From: Pseudomonas sp. GV071
Lineage (GTDB): Bacteria; Pseudomonadota; Gammaproteobacteria; Pseudomonadales; Pseudomonadaceae
Direction of reading: 5' to 3'
DNA: 64,000 nucleotides
NCBI RefSeq assembly: GCF_003050835.1
Contig: NZ_QAOJ01000003.1
Span: 310,001-374,000 of the forward strand
Shown in pieces: positions 8,387 to 17,097 of the stretch. The first letter of the stretch is position 1; each line of letters begins with the position of its first letter. A program made the translations under genes and the position numbers. Below the pieces are notes generated by a model, which searched no databases, was not told where the DNA came from, and saw nothing but the letters and a program-made list of their open reading frames with translations.

Positions 8387-8968
8387 TTACAGGGTGATCT
8401 GGGTGCCCAACAGCAGGAGGAAACCCGCCAGCCAGTTCGGGTGGGCAGGCCAAGCCGGCGCGGTAACCAGGTTGCCTTCGATATGGGCGTGGTCCACGGC
8501 AATTTCCACAAAGGTACCGCCGGCCAGTTTCACTTCCGGGGCGCAGGCCGGGTAAGCGCTGCACTCACGGCCTTTGAGAATGCCAGCGGCAGCCAGCAAT
8601 TGCGCACCATGGCAGACGGCGGCAATCGGTTTGCCGGCTTTGTCGAAAGCTTTCACCAGGTCCAGCACCTTCTTGTTCAGGCGCAGGTATTCGGGGGAGC
8701 GACCGCCTGGCACCACCAGACCGTCGTAATCCTTGGCCTTGACCTTGGCGAAGTCGAAGTTCAGGCCGAAGTTGTGGCCCGGCTTTTCGCTATAGGTCTG
8801 GTCGCCTTCGAAGTCATGAATGGCGGTACGCACGCTTTGCCCGGCGGTCTTGTCCGGGCACACGGCGTGGACGGTGTGGCCGACCATCTGCAGCGCCTGA
8901 AACGGCACCATCACTTCGTAGTCTTCAACGTAATCGCCAACCAGCATGAGGATCTTTTTCGCGGCCAT
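8387..8968 (-). CDS. DJ-1/PfpI family protein (class I glutamine amidotransferase-like)
   Basis: A 193-residue cytosolic protein of the PfpI/YhbO branch. The nucleophile elbow reads [14 protein letters not shown] with the conserved Cys followed by His, and [11 protein letters not shown] is the upstream GGR/SPE motif. Members act as cysteine hydrolases, chaperones or repair enzymes for glyoxal-modified molecules; activity cannot be fixed from sequence. Full length for the family. It sits upstream of the small RHH protein on the same strand. Confidence 0.9.
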   Translation of the reverse strand: MAAKKILMLVGDYVEDYEVMVPFQALQMVGHTVHAVCPDKTAGQSVRTAIHDFEGDQTYSEKPGHNFGLNFDFAKVKAKDYDGLVVPGGRSPEYLRLNKKVLDLVKAFDKAGKPIAAVCHGAQLLAAAGILKGRECSAYPACAPEVKLAGGTFVEIAVDHAHIEGNLVTAPAWPAHPNWLAGFLLLLGTQITL

Positions 8969-9065
8969 TGGGGTCTCTCCAGGCAGATGAATAGGGGCGC
9001 GAGTCAGTATTGCCGCGCAGCCTACAGGGCAGGTAATAGGCTAGTACTACCTGCTCAAAGCGCCC

Positions 9066-9653
9066 TTACAACCCCAACGCACCCCAGAACCCCGGTTCCT
9101 CCTCCCTTTCGCCATCGGCCGCGAAGCGTTGCGGCGGCTGGAACTCATGGGTGGCGCCGATTTCTTTCTCCGCCAGGCTGGCCGGCACCAATTGCAGCGG
9201 ACCGTCGCCCAGGGTGGGCGTGCCTTCGGCCAGTGGCGGCGGATTGAGTTCGTCGTAGCGCAGGTAATAGGTGCCGCCGGCGCCGACATCCAGGTTGAAA
9301 CCGGCGATCCGGTTGAAGTCGAACATGCCATCGGCCAGCGCGGTCCAGAACGAACCGAACAGCGGCCGACGCATTTCCAGCGGGTAGCTGGCCACGTCCA
9401 GCTCCAACACCAGGTAGCTATTACTGGGCAGGCTGGCGATCAGGTTTTTATTGAGGAACAGGCCGGGGGCTTCGATCTCCTGATCGGCCCAGTCGCTTTG
9501 CGGGCGATACAAATAAACCAGCGCGTGGTCTTCATCGTTCAGCGGATGCGGGGTGAACAGCGGGCCGTCATTGGTATCGAGAAATGCGCCGGGGGAGGAA
9601 CAGCCGGCCAGGCACAGCAACAGGAAAACAACGAGTGGGTGATGTCGGCTCAA
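9066..9653 (-). CDS. Lipoprotein, DUF2846-like
   Basis: About 195 residues with a lipobox FLLLCLAGC, so the mature protein is lipid-anchored at about residue 18. I place the start at TTG 9653: AGAGGAA lies 7 nt upstream, and the upstream in-frame start would add a charged tail before the signal sequence. The mature part has ALVYLYRP and LVLELDVASYPLE stretches similar to DUF2846 domains, and ends in an acidic, proline-rich tail. Function unknown. Confidence 0.75.
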   Translation of the reverse strand: MSRHHPLVVFLLLCLAGCSSPGAFLDTNDGPLFTPHPLNDEDHALVYLYRPQSDWADQEIEAPGLFLNKNLIASLPSNSYLVLELDVASYPLEMRRPLFGSFWTALADGMFDFNRIAGFNLDVGAGGTYYLRYDELNPPPLAEGTPTLGDGPLQLVPASLAEKEIGATHEFQPPQRFAADGEREEEPGFWGALGL

Positions 9654-9773
9654 GCGCGCATTCCTCTTATGGTTATGCGGCTGAGGATAGCGGCGACCGC
9701 GATGGAGAACACCCGACAAAAGGCTGGGATCACCGCTTGCAGGAATAGAGGCTTCAGCCTCGATAGGTCCTGG

Positions 9774-10931
9774 TCATTTACGCCGATCCAGCAGGTTCAC
9801 CACTAACCGATCCAGCCACCCCCACAAGCGCTGCTGCACGCGTTTCCACAACGGCCGCGACTTCCACAATTCCAGGGTAATTTCCTTGCTTTGGGCAAAG
9901 TCATTTCTGAAGCTCTGCACCACCGCCTCAGTCAACGGCGGCTCCACGGCTTCGAGGTTGGCTTCCAGGTTGAAGCGCAAATTCCAGTGGTCGAAGTTGC
10001 ACGAGCCGATGCTGGTCCAGTCGTCCACCAGGACCATTTTCAGGTGCAGAAAACACGGTTGGTACTCGAAGATCTTTACCCCTGAGCGCAACAGCCGCGG
10101 GTAGTAACGCTGGCCGGCGAAACGCACGGGCGGGTTGTCGGTTTGCCGGCCGGTGAGCAGCAGTTGCACGTCGACGCCGCGCTGCGCGGCCTTGCGCAGC
10201 GAGCGGCGGACTTTCCAGCTCGGCAGAAAATACGGGGTCGCCAACCAGATACGTCGCTGCGCGCTGTTCAAGGCGCGCACCAACGACTGGACGATATCGC
10301 GGTGCTGCATGGCATTGGCATAAGCCACTCGCCCCAGCCCGTCGCCTTGTCCTGGCAGCACCGGCAGGCGTTGCCGAAGGCCGGGCCTGAACGGCAACCA
10401 GGCACGGTTCTGCGGGTTGGCCAGCCACTGCTGCTCGAACAGGTGCTGCCAGTCCTGTACCAGCGGCCCGGTGATTTCCACCATCACTTCGTGCCAGGCG
10501 CTGTGGTCGTCTCCCGGGGTCCAAAAGGCATCGGTCACCCCGGTACCGCCGACAAAGGCCACCTGCCCATCCACCAGCAGCAGCTTGCGGTGGTCGCGGT
10601 ACAGATTGCGCTGCCAGCGCCAGATCTTGATCGGGTTGTAGAAGCGCAACTCGATACCGGCCTGCACCAGTTTCTCGCGGTCGACCAGGGAAAACGCCGA
10701 GCTGCCAAAGCCGTCGAACAGGCAGCGCACCTGCACCCCACGTTCAGCGGCAGCGCACAGCACTTGCACCAGCAGGTCGACGCAGGCGCCGGACTCCACC
10801 AGGTACAGCTCCAGTTCCACCTGGCGCTGGGCGCCGGTGATGCACTCGAACATGCGCGGAAAAAACTGCGGGCCGTCCACCAGCAATTCAAAGCCATTGC
10901 CGCTACGCCACGGATAAATTCGCCCCGGCAT
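9774..10931 (-). CDS. clsB: Cardiolipin synthase B (phospholipase D superfamily)
   Basis: A 385-residue membrane-associated enzyme that makes cardiolipin by phosphatidyl transfer. Two PLD catalytic motifs are intact: HRKLLLVDG near residue 113 and HLKMVLVDD near 295, each HxKxxxxD. There are no N-terminal membrane helices, unlike ClsA, which with the length points to ClsB. Start is ATG 10931 (MPGRIYPW). It is transcribed alone; the gap to the next gene upstream is 53 nt. Confidence 0.9.
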   Translation of the reverse strand: MPGRIYPWRSGNGFELLVDGPQFFPRMFECITGAQRQVELELYLVESGACVDLLVQVLCAAAERGVQVRCLFDGFGSSAFSLVDREKLVQAGIELRFYNPIKIWRWQRNLYRDHRKLLLVDGQVAFVGGTGVTDAFWTPGDDHSAWHEVMVEITGPLVQDWQHLFEQQWLANPQNRAWLPFRPGLRQRLPVLPGQGDGLGRVAYANAMQHRDIVQSLVRALNSAQRRIWLATPYFLPSWKVRRSLRKAAQRGVDVQLLLTGRQTDNPPVRFAGQRYYPRLLRSGVKIFEYQPCFLHLKMVLVDDWTSIGSCNFDHWNLRFNLEANLEAVEPPLTEAVVQSFRNDFAQSKEITLELWKSRPLWKRVQQRLWGWLDRLVVNLLDRRK

Positions 10932-10984
10932 CAACCCTGCTTCCTGTGCATGTGGCCCACGATCAACTCCTTACTGCGGCACGG

Positions 10985-11557
10985 CTAACGTGAGGTAAAA
11001 ATCAGCACGGCGCCCACCGGCACCGACCAACTGATGGTGGAAACACTGGCCAACTTGCGCAGCGCTTCGAGGCCGTCGCTGAGGTCGAAGTCCTCCACCT
11101 GCAGCACCAGCGGCGCCAGGGTCACCACTTGAAAACGTTGTTCATCCAGACGCGTCACCAGCAGCTCGGCGCTATAGCTCTGCTGCCGGCCATGCAGTTC
11201 GACCGTCAACGGCAGGCGCAATTCCAACTGCGCGCCGGGGGCCAAGGTGGTGATCGGGCCAAGGTCGAGCTGGGCGTTGACCAACGCTTCGGGGAACTGC
11301 TCGGTATTGAACAGCAACGTGCGTAAACGTTCATCGCGCAGTGGAATACCGGTGCTGGCGGAGTCCAGTTCTACCCGCAGGTTGGCCGTGCCGTCGTCGT
11401 CGATCTGGCCATGCAGTGTGAGAAAACGGTGCACCTCGGACAGCTTGCCGCCCTTGGTGGAAATGAACGACAGGCGCGAGGACTCGTTGTCCAGGTACCA
11501 GCTGGCGTGTGCCGTCGGCACGGCCAAGGCGAGAAGAAAGGTCAACAGCTTGAACAT
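10985..11557 (-). CDS. YceI-family periplasmic protein
   Basis: A 190-residue exported protein. The signal peptide is MFKLLTFLLALAVPTAHA. The mature part starts WYLDNESSRLSFISTKGG and has the family's LRVELDSASTGIPLRDERL segment (strand with I/L-R-DE-R), forming an isoprenoid-binding lipocalin-like barrel. ATG 11557 is chosen at the signal peptide; the frame extends 19 codons further without a better ribosome site. The ligand is unknown. Confidence 0.85.
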   Translation of the reverse strand: MFKLLTFLLALAVPTAHASWYLDNESSRLSFISTKGGKLSEVHRFLTLHGQIDDDGTANLRVELDSASTGIPLRDERLRTLLFNTEQFPEALVNAQLDLGPITTLAPGAQLELRLPLTVELHGRQQSYSAELLVTRLDEQRFQVVTLAPLVLQVEDFDLSDGLEALRKLASVSTISWSVPVGAVLIFTSR

Positions 11558-11622
11558 TCGGGCTCCGGGAAACTGACTCAGGCGGCACCTTAACCGCCTG
11601 AGTCTGGCATGCAAACCCCGGT

Positions 11623-11976
11623 TTAGTTCGACGACGCAGGCAACTCCGCCGCTTGCGGTAACAACTGGCAGCCCTCGCGCGCGCTCAGCCAGGCCGCCGT
11701 CTGGGTGCTGCCCAGGCCACGGGCGGTCACCCGTTTATTAGCAACATCGTCGAAGAAACCGCTGATGGGAATGATCTGCTTCACGTAGCTCTTGCAGTAG
11801 CTGGCCTCGTTATCCATCACATAACGGCAGGAGCAATATTCCTTAGCCGACAGCGCACCGATGATGCCGGGGAAGGCGGCCAGGTGAACGCGGTTGACCC
11901 AGACCAGGGCGGCCAGCGCGACAATGATCAGCAGCAACAGGCTGCTGAACGGACGGCGTTTGATAAAGGCGCTCAT
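11623..11976 (-). CDS. Small membrane-anchored protein, conserved hypothetical
   Basis: A 117-residue protein with one N-terminal membrane helix (about residues 10-27, LLLLIIVALAALVWV) preceded by KRR, so the rest should be periplasmic. Four Cys (YCSCRY, YCKSY, GCQLL) suggest two disulfides. Its ATG overlaps the stop of the serine hydrolase by 4 nt, so the two are translationally coupled and probably work together. I do not recognise a family. Confidence 0.72.
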   Translation of the reverse strand: MSAFIKRRPFSSLLLLIIVALAALVWVNRVHLAAFPGIIGALSAKEYCSCRYVMDNEASYCKSYVKQIIPISGFFDDVANKRVTARGLGSTQTAAWLSAREGCQLLPQAAELPASSN

Positions 11977-13103
11977 TGTTTGGCCTCCTGCTGAACAGCC
12001 GGCGCAAAGGCGGCCTCGGCGAGTTTCAACAGCTCGTTATGCGAATAGCTGTGGTCGCGGTCATCGGCGTAACGCACGATCACCAGGTCGTCCTTGGGCA
12101 GCACGTACAGCGCCTGCCCCCAGTGGCCGAGGGCGGCAACCAGATCGTCCGGCGCATCCGGCCACGGCTTGGCCGCACCAGCGATCGCCACGTTCAGCCA
12201 CCATTGGCCACCAGGAATGGCTTCGCCTTCGGTTTCTTTAGAAGGCTGAAAGTTGGCGAACGGCGTGCGGTTGAAATCGACCCAGGCCTTGGGCAGCAAT
12301 TGCCGCTCGCCCCAACGCCCATCGCGCTCCATCAGCAGACCGACACGGGCCAGATCACGGGCGGTCAGGTAGGCGTAGGAGGAACCGACGAAGGTGCCGC
12401 TGGCATCGCTTTCCCACACCGCGCTGGTGATGCCCAGCGGTTCGAACAAAGCGCTCCACGGGTAGTTTTTGTACGCCTCGGCGCCGACCATGCCGCGCAG
12501 CGCTGCCGACAGCAGGTTGGCGTCACCGCTGGAATAGAGGAAGCGTGTGCCGGGCGTGACGGCTTGCGGAAAGCTGGCAGTGAACGCGGCCATGTCGCTG
12601 CGGCCACGGGTGTAGAGCATCGCCACCACGCTGGATTTCACCGGCGCATATTCATAGCCTTCTTGCCAATCGAGGCCCGACGCCCAGTTCAGCAAGTGAC
12701 CGATCTTCACGTCCGGATGCGCGGCCATCGGTGGGTAGAACTTGGCGGCCGGGTCATCCAGTTTGAACAGGCCCTGGCCATAGGCGACGCCAAGGGTGGC
12801 GGCCATCAGGCTTTTACTCACCGACCAGGCGAGGTGCGGGGTACCGACCTTGGTCGGGCCGGCGTAGCGTTCGTAAACGATCTGGCCGTTGCGGATCACC
12901 AGTAGCGCGTCGGTACGGATGCCTTTGCGGCTGTCGTCATCGCGTTGCGGAAAGGCGTACGCCTCGAGCGCGGCGATGGCCGGGCTGGCGGCGGCCGGGG
13001 CCACGGCCCAGTCAGCGGCGGGCCAGGTTTCGGCGAAGGCGTGGGGCAGCGAGCAGAGCAAACCGAGCGCAAGGCTCAGGCGGCGAAGGACGGGCGCGGG
13101 CAT
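11973..13103 (-). CDS. Serine hydrolase, beta-lactamase/class C family
   Basis: A 376-residue exported hydrolase. The signal peptide ends around HAFA (residue 24). The catalytic S-x-x-K is SVSK (Ser94/Lys97), the Tyr motif is YSSGDAN, and the KTG-equivalent is HWG near the C-terminus (ALGHWGQALYV). Such proteins are esterases, D-aminopeptidases or 6-aminohexanoate-dimer hydrolase relatives more often than true beta-lactamases. Start ATG 13103 has AGAGG 6 nt upstream; the longer open frame reads through a repeat and is not used. The downstream membrane protein overlaps its stop codon. Confidence 0.87.
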   Translation of the reverse strand: MPAPVLRRLSLALGLLCSLPHAFAETWPAADWAVAPAAASPAIAALEAYAFPQRDDDSRKGIRTDALLVIRNGQIVYERYAGPTKVGTPHLAWSVSKSLMAATLGVAYGQGLFKLDDPAAKFYPPMAAHPDVKIGHLLNWASGLDWQEGYEYAPVKSSVVAMLYTRGRSDMAAFTASFPQAVTPGTRFLYSSGDANLLSAALRGMVGAEAYKNYPWSALFEPLGITSAVWESDASGTFVGSSYAYLTARDLARVGLLMERDGRWGERQLLPKAWVDFNRTPFANFQPSKETEGEAIPGGQWWLNVAIAGAAKPWPDAPDDLVAALGHWGQALYVLPKDDLVIVRYADDRDHSYSHNELLKLAEAAFAPAVQQEAKQ

Positions 13104-13228
13104 TGGGCAGCCTCTTGTTGGAGAAGGCGCCAACCCTAGCATGCGGCCGATGAACGGCAATAGCGCCGAACGTGCCGTGTGGGGCGACGGTTCGGCGCGA
13201 AAGGTCAATGAATGAGGTTTGCAACTCC

Positions 13229-13326
13229 GTAGGTTGGGTTGAGCACAGCGAAGCCCAACATTGACTACCGACACGCGCCAGCCTTCGGCTGGCCTGTTGG
13301 GCTTCGCGTCGCTCAACCCAACCTAC
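13229..13326. repeat. Inverted repeat element of the GTAGGTTGGGTTGAG type
   Basis: The element is 98 bp. Its ends are GTAGGTTGGGTTGAG and the exact reverse complement, with nested inner arms AGCGAAGCCCAACA and TGTTGGGCTTCGC and a small central hairpin (GCCAGCC TTC GGCTGGC). The right end reaches into the last codon of the next gene and supplies its TAG. Similar elements are widespread in proteobacteria. Confidence 0.85.
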
Positions 13327-14231
13327 GCCGAGACCGACGCCAACGCATTCTGCAGCCGCTTCTCCCTCGCCGCGCGGGCGATTTCCAGCAGGCTGCTGTC
13401 GCGCTTCCACAGGTCTTGCCAGTGCGGTTCGCCGCTGTGCATGGCGCCGTCGATTTCGCCGCGCAGGTGGTTGAACTGGTCGAACACCCCGGCCAACAGC
13501 AGGTGGGTGGACGGCTCGTTCATGCCCAGGCGGGAGATTTCCGCGCAACTGCCGAGCAACGCCAGCAGGCGCAGTTTCAGGCCCTGCGGCCAGCCATTGT
13601 CGTCGCCCACGCCATACAGCCAGGCGCACAGCGCCACCAGCACGTGCAAGTCTTCGAGGGAGCGGAACGGCTTGGCGTAGGCGTCCCAGCCGTCGCCGGG
13701 CAAACGTTCGCAGGACGCCGCTTCAAGGTGCAGCCGGCCATGGCTGACATCCGGCATCAGCGACAACGGCGGCAGCACTTCCACCCGCACGCCCGGCGTG
13801 CCGTTGTAGGTCACGCACATGGCGATCTGCGGCGTGGCGCCGGGCAGTTCGCTGCGCGCGGCTACCAGCAGCCAGTCGGCGGCCTCGGCAGTGGTGACAA
13901 AATCCTTGCGCCCGGACAGGCTCAGGCCGTCCAGCCGCATCTGCAGGTCGGCCGGACGCACGCTGCGGTTCTCGGTGACGCAGAACGCCCCCAGCGTCCA
14001 CGGGGCCGATGGCCACAACGCACGCAAGGCGCCCTGGTAGCCGGCGAGAAAGGCCAGGCCAGGCGTGGCGGCCAGACGCCCACCCAGCAACGCCAGCTCG
14101 AACGGCGTAACGCCCTCCCCCACCCGCGCCAACAGCGCGGCGTACCAGTCTTCCAATGCCAGAGCCGGCAGGCGCTCGGCGCAAGCGAGCATTCGTTGCC
14201 AGTGCATAAAGCTGTCCTCGTTCACTGTCAT
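13323..14231 (-). CDS. Acyl-CoA dehydrogenase-like protein
   Basis: A 302-residue protein. The middle region AFCVTENRSVRPADL...LSGRKDFVTTAEAADWLLVAAR matches the beta domain of acyl-CoA dehydrogenases (TExxA-x-DP, then L-x-G-x-K-x-x-V-T). It is short: real dehydrogenases have about 380 residues, and here both the N-terminal helical domain and the C-terminal four-helix domain are compact. No clear catalytic Glu/Gly-Gly segment can be picked out, so it may bind rather than oxidise acyl-CoA. It is divergent from olsBA. The stop codon TAG lies inside an inverted repeat. Confidence 0.65.
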   Translation of the reverse strand: MTVNEDSFMHWQRMLACAERLPALALEDWYAALLARVGEGVTPFELALLGGRLAATPGLAFLAGYQGALRALWPSAPWTLGAFCVTENRSVRPADLQMRLDGLSLSGRKDFVTTAEAADWLLVAARSELPGATPQIAMCVTYNGTPGVRVEVLPPLSLMPDVSHGRLHLEAASCERLPGDGWDAYAKPFRSLEDLHVLVALCAWLYGVGDDNGWPQGLKLRLLALLGSCAEISRLGMNEPSTHLLLAGVFDQFNHLRGEIDGAMHSGEPHWQDLWKRDSSLLEIARAAREKRLQNALASVSA

Positions 14232-14263
14232 GCAAGCATCACCAAATGTTCATGGTGATGACA
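14225..14263. promoter_or_regulatory. Nested dyad and possible Pho box between the dehydrogenase-like gene and olsBA
   Basis: TGTCAT...ATGACA encloses the perfect arms CATCACC and GGTGATG with a 10-nt spacer. The left part is CTGTCAT-GCAA-GCATCAC, matching 10 of 14 positions of the two-half PhoB site. It covers the start of the minus-strand gene and lies about 80 nt before olsB. OlsBA are phosphate-starvation genes in other Pseudomonas, so PhoB is plausible but unproven. Confidence 0.4.
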
Positions 14264-14342
14264 CCGGGTATTCCTAGCCTGAGCTTGCCCAACAAGGTCG
14301 ACCGGCTGCAACCCAATCAAGCCGGCTTATGGAGGCTACTCG

Positions 14343-15098
14343 ATGTCTACAATCGCCCGCACTCGCGACACCACTGCCGAACGCCGCTTGCAAGCCGAGC
14401 GCCTGGTCGGCCCCCGTGCCCTGCGCGAAGCCCAGGCTTTGCGCTTCAGCGTATTCAGCAAAGAGTTCGACGCCAAGCTCAAAGGTGCAGAATTCGGCCT
14501 GGACATGGACGATTACGACAGCCACTGCGCCCACATCGGCGTGCGTGACCTCAACACCGGCGCGCTGGTAGCCACCACCCGCCTGCTCGACCACCACGCC
14601 GCCCGCAGCCTGGGGCGTTTCTACAGTGAAGAAGAATTCAGCCTGCACGGCCTCGCCCACTTGCAGGGCCCGGTGCTGGAAATCGGCCGCACCTGCGTCG
14701 ACCCGGCGTACCGCAACGGCGGCACCATCGCCGTGCTCTGGAGCGAACTGGCCGAAGTGCTCAACGAAGGTGGCTACAGCTACCTGATGGGCTGCGCCAG
14801 CATCCCCATGCAGGACGGCGGCATCCAGGCACAGGCGATCATGCAGCGCCTGCGCGAACGTTACCTGTGCACCGAACACCTGCGCGCCGAACCGAAAACC
14901 CCGCTGCCAAGCCTGGAGCTGCCAAGCAATGTCATCGCCGAAATGCCGCCGCTGCTCAAGGCCTATATGCGCCTGGGTGCCAAGGTCTGTGGCGAGCCGT
15001 GCTGGGACCAGGACTTCCAGGTCGCCGACGTGTTCATCCTGCTCAAGCGCGACGAGCTGTGCCCGCGTTACGCCCGCCACTTCAAGGCGGCCGTGTGA
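14343..15098 (+). CDS. olsB: L-ornithine N-alpha-acyltransferase
   Basis: A 251-residue enzyme that transfers a 3-hydroxyacyl group from acyl-ACP to ornithine, the first step of ornithine lipid synthesis. It belongs to the GNAT-like hemolysin/OlsB family: [18 protein letters not shown] at the N-terminus, [18 protein letters not shown], then [22 protein letters not shown] as the acyl-donor loop, and [19 protein letters not shown] lies 7 nt before the ATG. Its TGA overlaps the ATG of olsA, so the two are coupled. Confidence 0.9.
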   Translation: MSTIARTRDTTAERRLQAERLVGPRALREAQALRFSVFSKEFDAKLKGAEFGLDMDDYDSHCAHIGVRDLNTGALVATTRLLDHHAARSLGRFYSEEEFSLHGLAHLQGPVLEIGRTCVDPAYRNGGTIAVLWSELAEVLNEGGYSYLMGCASIPMQDGGIQAQAIMQRLRERYLCTEHLRAEPKTPLPSLELPSNVIAEMPPLLKAYMRLGAKVCGEPCWDQDFQVADVFILLKRDELCPRYARHFKAAV

Positions 15099-15892
15099 TG
15101 CACAAGGTGCGCCTGTACGGGCGCATCGCCAGGCTGCTGGCCACCGTCGGCCTAGGCCTGCTGGTAGCCGGCAGCATGACCCTGGTGGAGCGCCTGCACC
15201 TGCACAACGAAAACGCCATCCGCCAGCGTTTCACCCGCTGGTACCTGGCGCGCTTGAGCGCCGCACTGCCGTTCACCATCGAAGTGCTCGGCAGCCTGCC
15301 CAAGCGGCCGATGTTGTGGCTGAGCAACCATGTGTCGTGGACCGACATCCCGCTGCTGGGCATGTTGGCGCCGCTGTCGTTTCTGTCCAAAGCCGAAGTG
15401 CGCACCTGGCCGGTAGCCGGTTGGCTGGCGAAGAAAGCCGGCACCCTGTTCATTCGTCGCGGCTCAGGCGACAGCGCCCTGCTCGGCCAGCAGTTGCTGG
15501 AGCATCTGCAGGCTGACCGCGCGCTGCTGATTTTCCCCGAAGGCACCACCACCGATGGCCGCCAATTGCGCAACTTCCATGGCCGTCTGCTGAGCAGCGC
15601 TATCGAAGCCGGCACGCCGTTGCAACCAGTGGCCATTCGTTATGTGCGCGACAACCAAGTGGACGCCGAGATTGCGCCGTTTATTGGTGAGGATGATTTG
15701 ATCTCGCACCTGGTTCGCTTGCTCTCCAGCGATGTCGCCAGCGTGCGCATTCATTTGCTCGAACCAATCGAGACCGTCGGCGCATCGCGCAACGTGCTGG
15801 CCAAACAGGCGCACCGGGCGATTGGATTGGCGTTGTTTGGCGAGACCGAGGTGGTAGAAGTGGAAGAGTCGGATACCGAATTGGCTGCATAG
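15098..15892 (+). CDS. olsA: Lyso-ornithine lipid O-acyltransferase
   Basis: A 264-residue PlsC-family enzyme at the inner membrane that acylates lyso-ornithine lipid; it may also act as a lysophosphatidate acyltransferase. An N-terminal membrane helix (LLATVGLGLLVAGS) is followed by the H-x4-D motif NHVSWTD near residue 74 and by FPEGTTTDG. The ATG is inside the TGATG junction with olsB. A REP-like inverted pair follows rather than a terminator. Confidence 0.9.
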   Translation: MHKVRLYGRIARLLATVGLGLLVAGSMTLVERLHLHNENAIRQRFTRWYLARLSAALPFTIEVLGSLPKRPMLWLSNHVSWTDIPLLGMLAPLSFLSKAEVRTWPVAGWLAKKAGTLFIRRGSGDSALLGQQLLEHLQADRALLIFPEGTTTDGRQLRNFHGRLLSSAIEAGTPLQPVAIRYVRDNQVDAEIAPFIGEDDLISHLVRLLSSDVASVRIHLLEPIETVGASRNVLAKQAHRAIGLALFGETEVVEVEESDTELAA

Positions 15893-15910
15893 TCCTGCGT
15901 ACGACGGCGA

Positions 15911-15993
15911 GTTCTGGATCCCAGCCTGCGCTGGGATGACGGAGTAGGTTCAACCATCACCGTCGTCCCAGCGCAGGCTGGGACCCAGAATAT
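15911..15993. repeat. Inverted pair of the CCCAGCCTGCGCTGGGA element (copy 1 of 3)
   Basis: TTCTGGATCCCAGCCTGCG... and its near-complement ...CAGGCTGGGACCCAGAAT face each other around 30 nt. The same family occurs at 22691-22785 and 49100-49177. Confidence 0.85.
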
Positions 15994-16017
15994 CGAGCCG
16001 TACGCGCCAATCGAACC

Positions 16018-16593
16018 CTACCCAATCTGCGACCGCGCAAACCCCTGCAGCTCGGGATAAAACGCATGAAAGTCTTCAGTGAGCGGCTCATACAACTCAC
16101 GCAATTCCCCCATCGCCCCATCCAACATCTGCGGCCGCGACAAGCGCCGGCTCATGCCCAGCAGCACCTGCTGCAACACCGCAAATTCCTCATAACTGCC
16201 GAGCCAATCCTGCGCCGCCATGCGCGGGGCGATGTAGGCGAGGCGCTCGGGTAACGCCGGTTCGTTATCCAGCACCTGGTACACCCGCGCCGTGAACTGC
16301 GCCAACGGCTCATCGGCAAAACGCTGCCAATGGCGCGCCAGGCAGTGGTCGAAAAACAGATCGATAAGGATGCCCGCCGTACGCCGCCGCTCCTGGGGAA
16401 AACGCGCCTTGGCTTGCAGCACCAGCGGGTGGCTGTCGGTGTACACATCAATGCGCCGGTGCACGGCGATGGCGTGTTCTATCGCGGCAGGAAAGCGCCC
16501 AGCCAGCGGCCCTTTGACGAAGTCGCCATACAGGCTGCCAAGCAGTTGTGCCGGCTGGTCGCCGCCGAGGTGAAGGTGTGCGAGGTAATTCAT
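16018..16593 (-). CDS. acpH: ACP phosphodiesterase
   Basis: A 191-residue cytosolic enzyme that removes the 4'-phosphopantetheine arm from acyl carrier protein. Full length for AcpH. Signature stretches are MNYLAHLHLGG at the start, SLYGDFVKGPLAGRFP, AIAVHRRIDVYTDSHP and LIDLFFDHCLARHW, which contain the metal-binding His/Asp residues of this HD-like family. It is a single gene, convergent with olsBA and divergent from the pyeR operon. Confidence 0.9.
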   Translation of the reverse strand: MNYLAHLHLGGDQPAQLLGSLYGDFVKGPLAGRFPAAIEHAIAVHRRIDVYTDSHPLVLQAKARFPQERRRTAGILIDLFFDHCLARHWQRFADEPLAQFTARVYQVLDNEPALPERLAYIAPRMAAQDWLGSYEEFAVLQQVLLGMSRRLSRPQMLDGAMGELRELYEPLTEDFHAFYPELQGFARSQIG

Positions 16594-16677
16594 CGGCCGA
16601 GTGTAGGGCCTCAGCAGGGATAAATCCCAGCCTGCGGATCACTCGTGCTGATGACTACTATCGCCACGATCAATCTG

Positions 16678-16699
16678 TATATCGGAAGTTACCGATATA
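16678..16699. promoter_or_regulatory. Palindromic operator candidate before the ArsR-type regulator
   Basis: TATATCGG and CCGATATA are perfect 8-bp arms around AAGTTA, 60 nt before the regulator's start. The right arm runs into TATAAA, a likely -10, so a bound dimer would block the promoter. Autorepression is inferred. Confidence 0.6.
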
Positions 16700-16759
16700 A
16701 AGTTCGCCCCAAGCCGATAGACACCCCGGCACCTTTACAGCGAACCCAGGTTCACCACC

Positions 16760-17062
16760 ATGCCAATCGACCTCGACGAAATCTTCAAAGCCCTCGCCCA
16801 CCCGGTGCGCCGCGACATGCTGGTGTGGATGAAAGACCCACACACGCACTTCGTGGAACAGGACCACCCGTTCGAGATTGGCGTGTGCGCCGGCAAGTTC
16901 GACCACAAGACCGGGCTGTCGCAGTCCACCGTTTCCGGCCACTTGGCCAGCCTGCAACGCGCCTCGCTGGTGACCAGCCGCAAGGTCGGTCAGTGGAACT
17001 TCTTCAAGCGTAACGAAGAAGTCATCCAGGCCTTTATCACCCATTTGCACGACGCGCTGTAA
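16760..17062 (+). CDS. pyeR: ArsR-family repressor, PyeR-like
   Basis: A 100-residue winged-helix repressor. The HTH is KTGLSQSTVSGHLASLQRASLVTSRKVGQWNFF. Only one Cys (GVCAGKF) is present and no ELCVCDL-type metal site, so it is not a classical metal sensor. It leads an operon with an MFS exporter and XenB, the arrangement I recall for pyeR-pyeM-xenB of P. aeruginosa. The first two genes are 35 nt apart. A perfect dyad upstream is the likely operator. Confidence 0.82.
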   Translation: MPIDLDEIFKALAHPVRRDMLVWMKDPHTHFVEQDHPFEIGVCAGKFDHKTGLSQSTVSGHLASLQRASLVTSRKVGQWNFFKRNEEVIQAFITHLHDAL

Positions 17063-17097
17063 GCCACAGCCGCCCACCCTATTTCCGGAGCGCTTCC

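Noticed and set aside
11973..13103. Antibiotic-resistance beta-lactamase
   Set aside because: SxxK and HWG motifs are shared by many esterases and peptidases; nothing specific for a lactamase is visible.
13104..13316. N-terminal extension of the serine hydrolase
   Set aside because: The extra 71 codons read through the inverted repeat and lack a signal peptide; the internal ATG has a good ribosome site and signal sequence.
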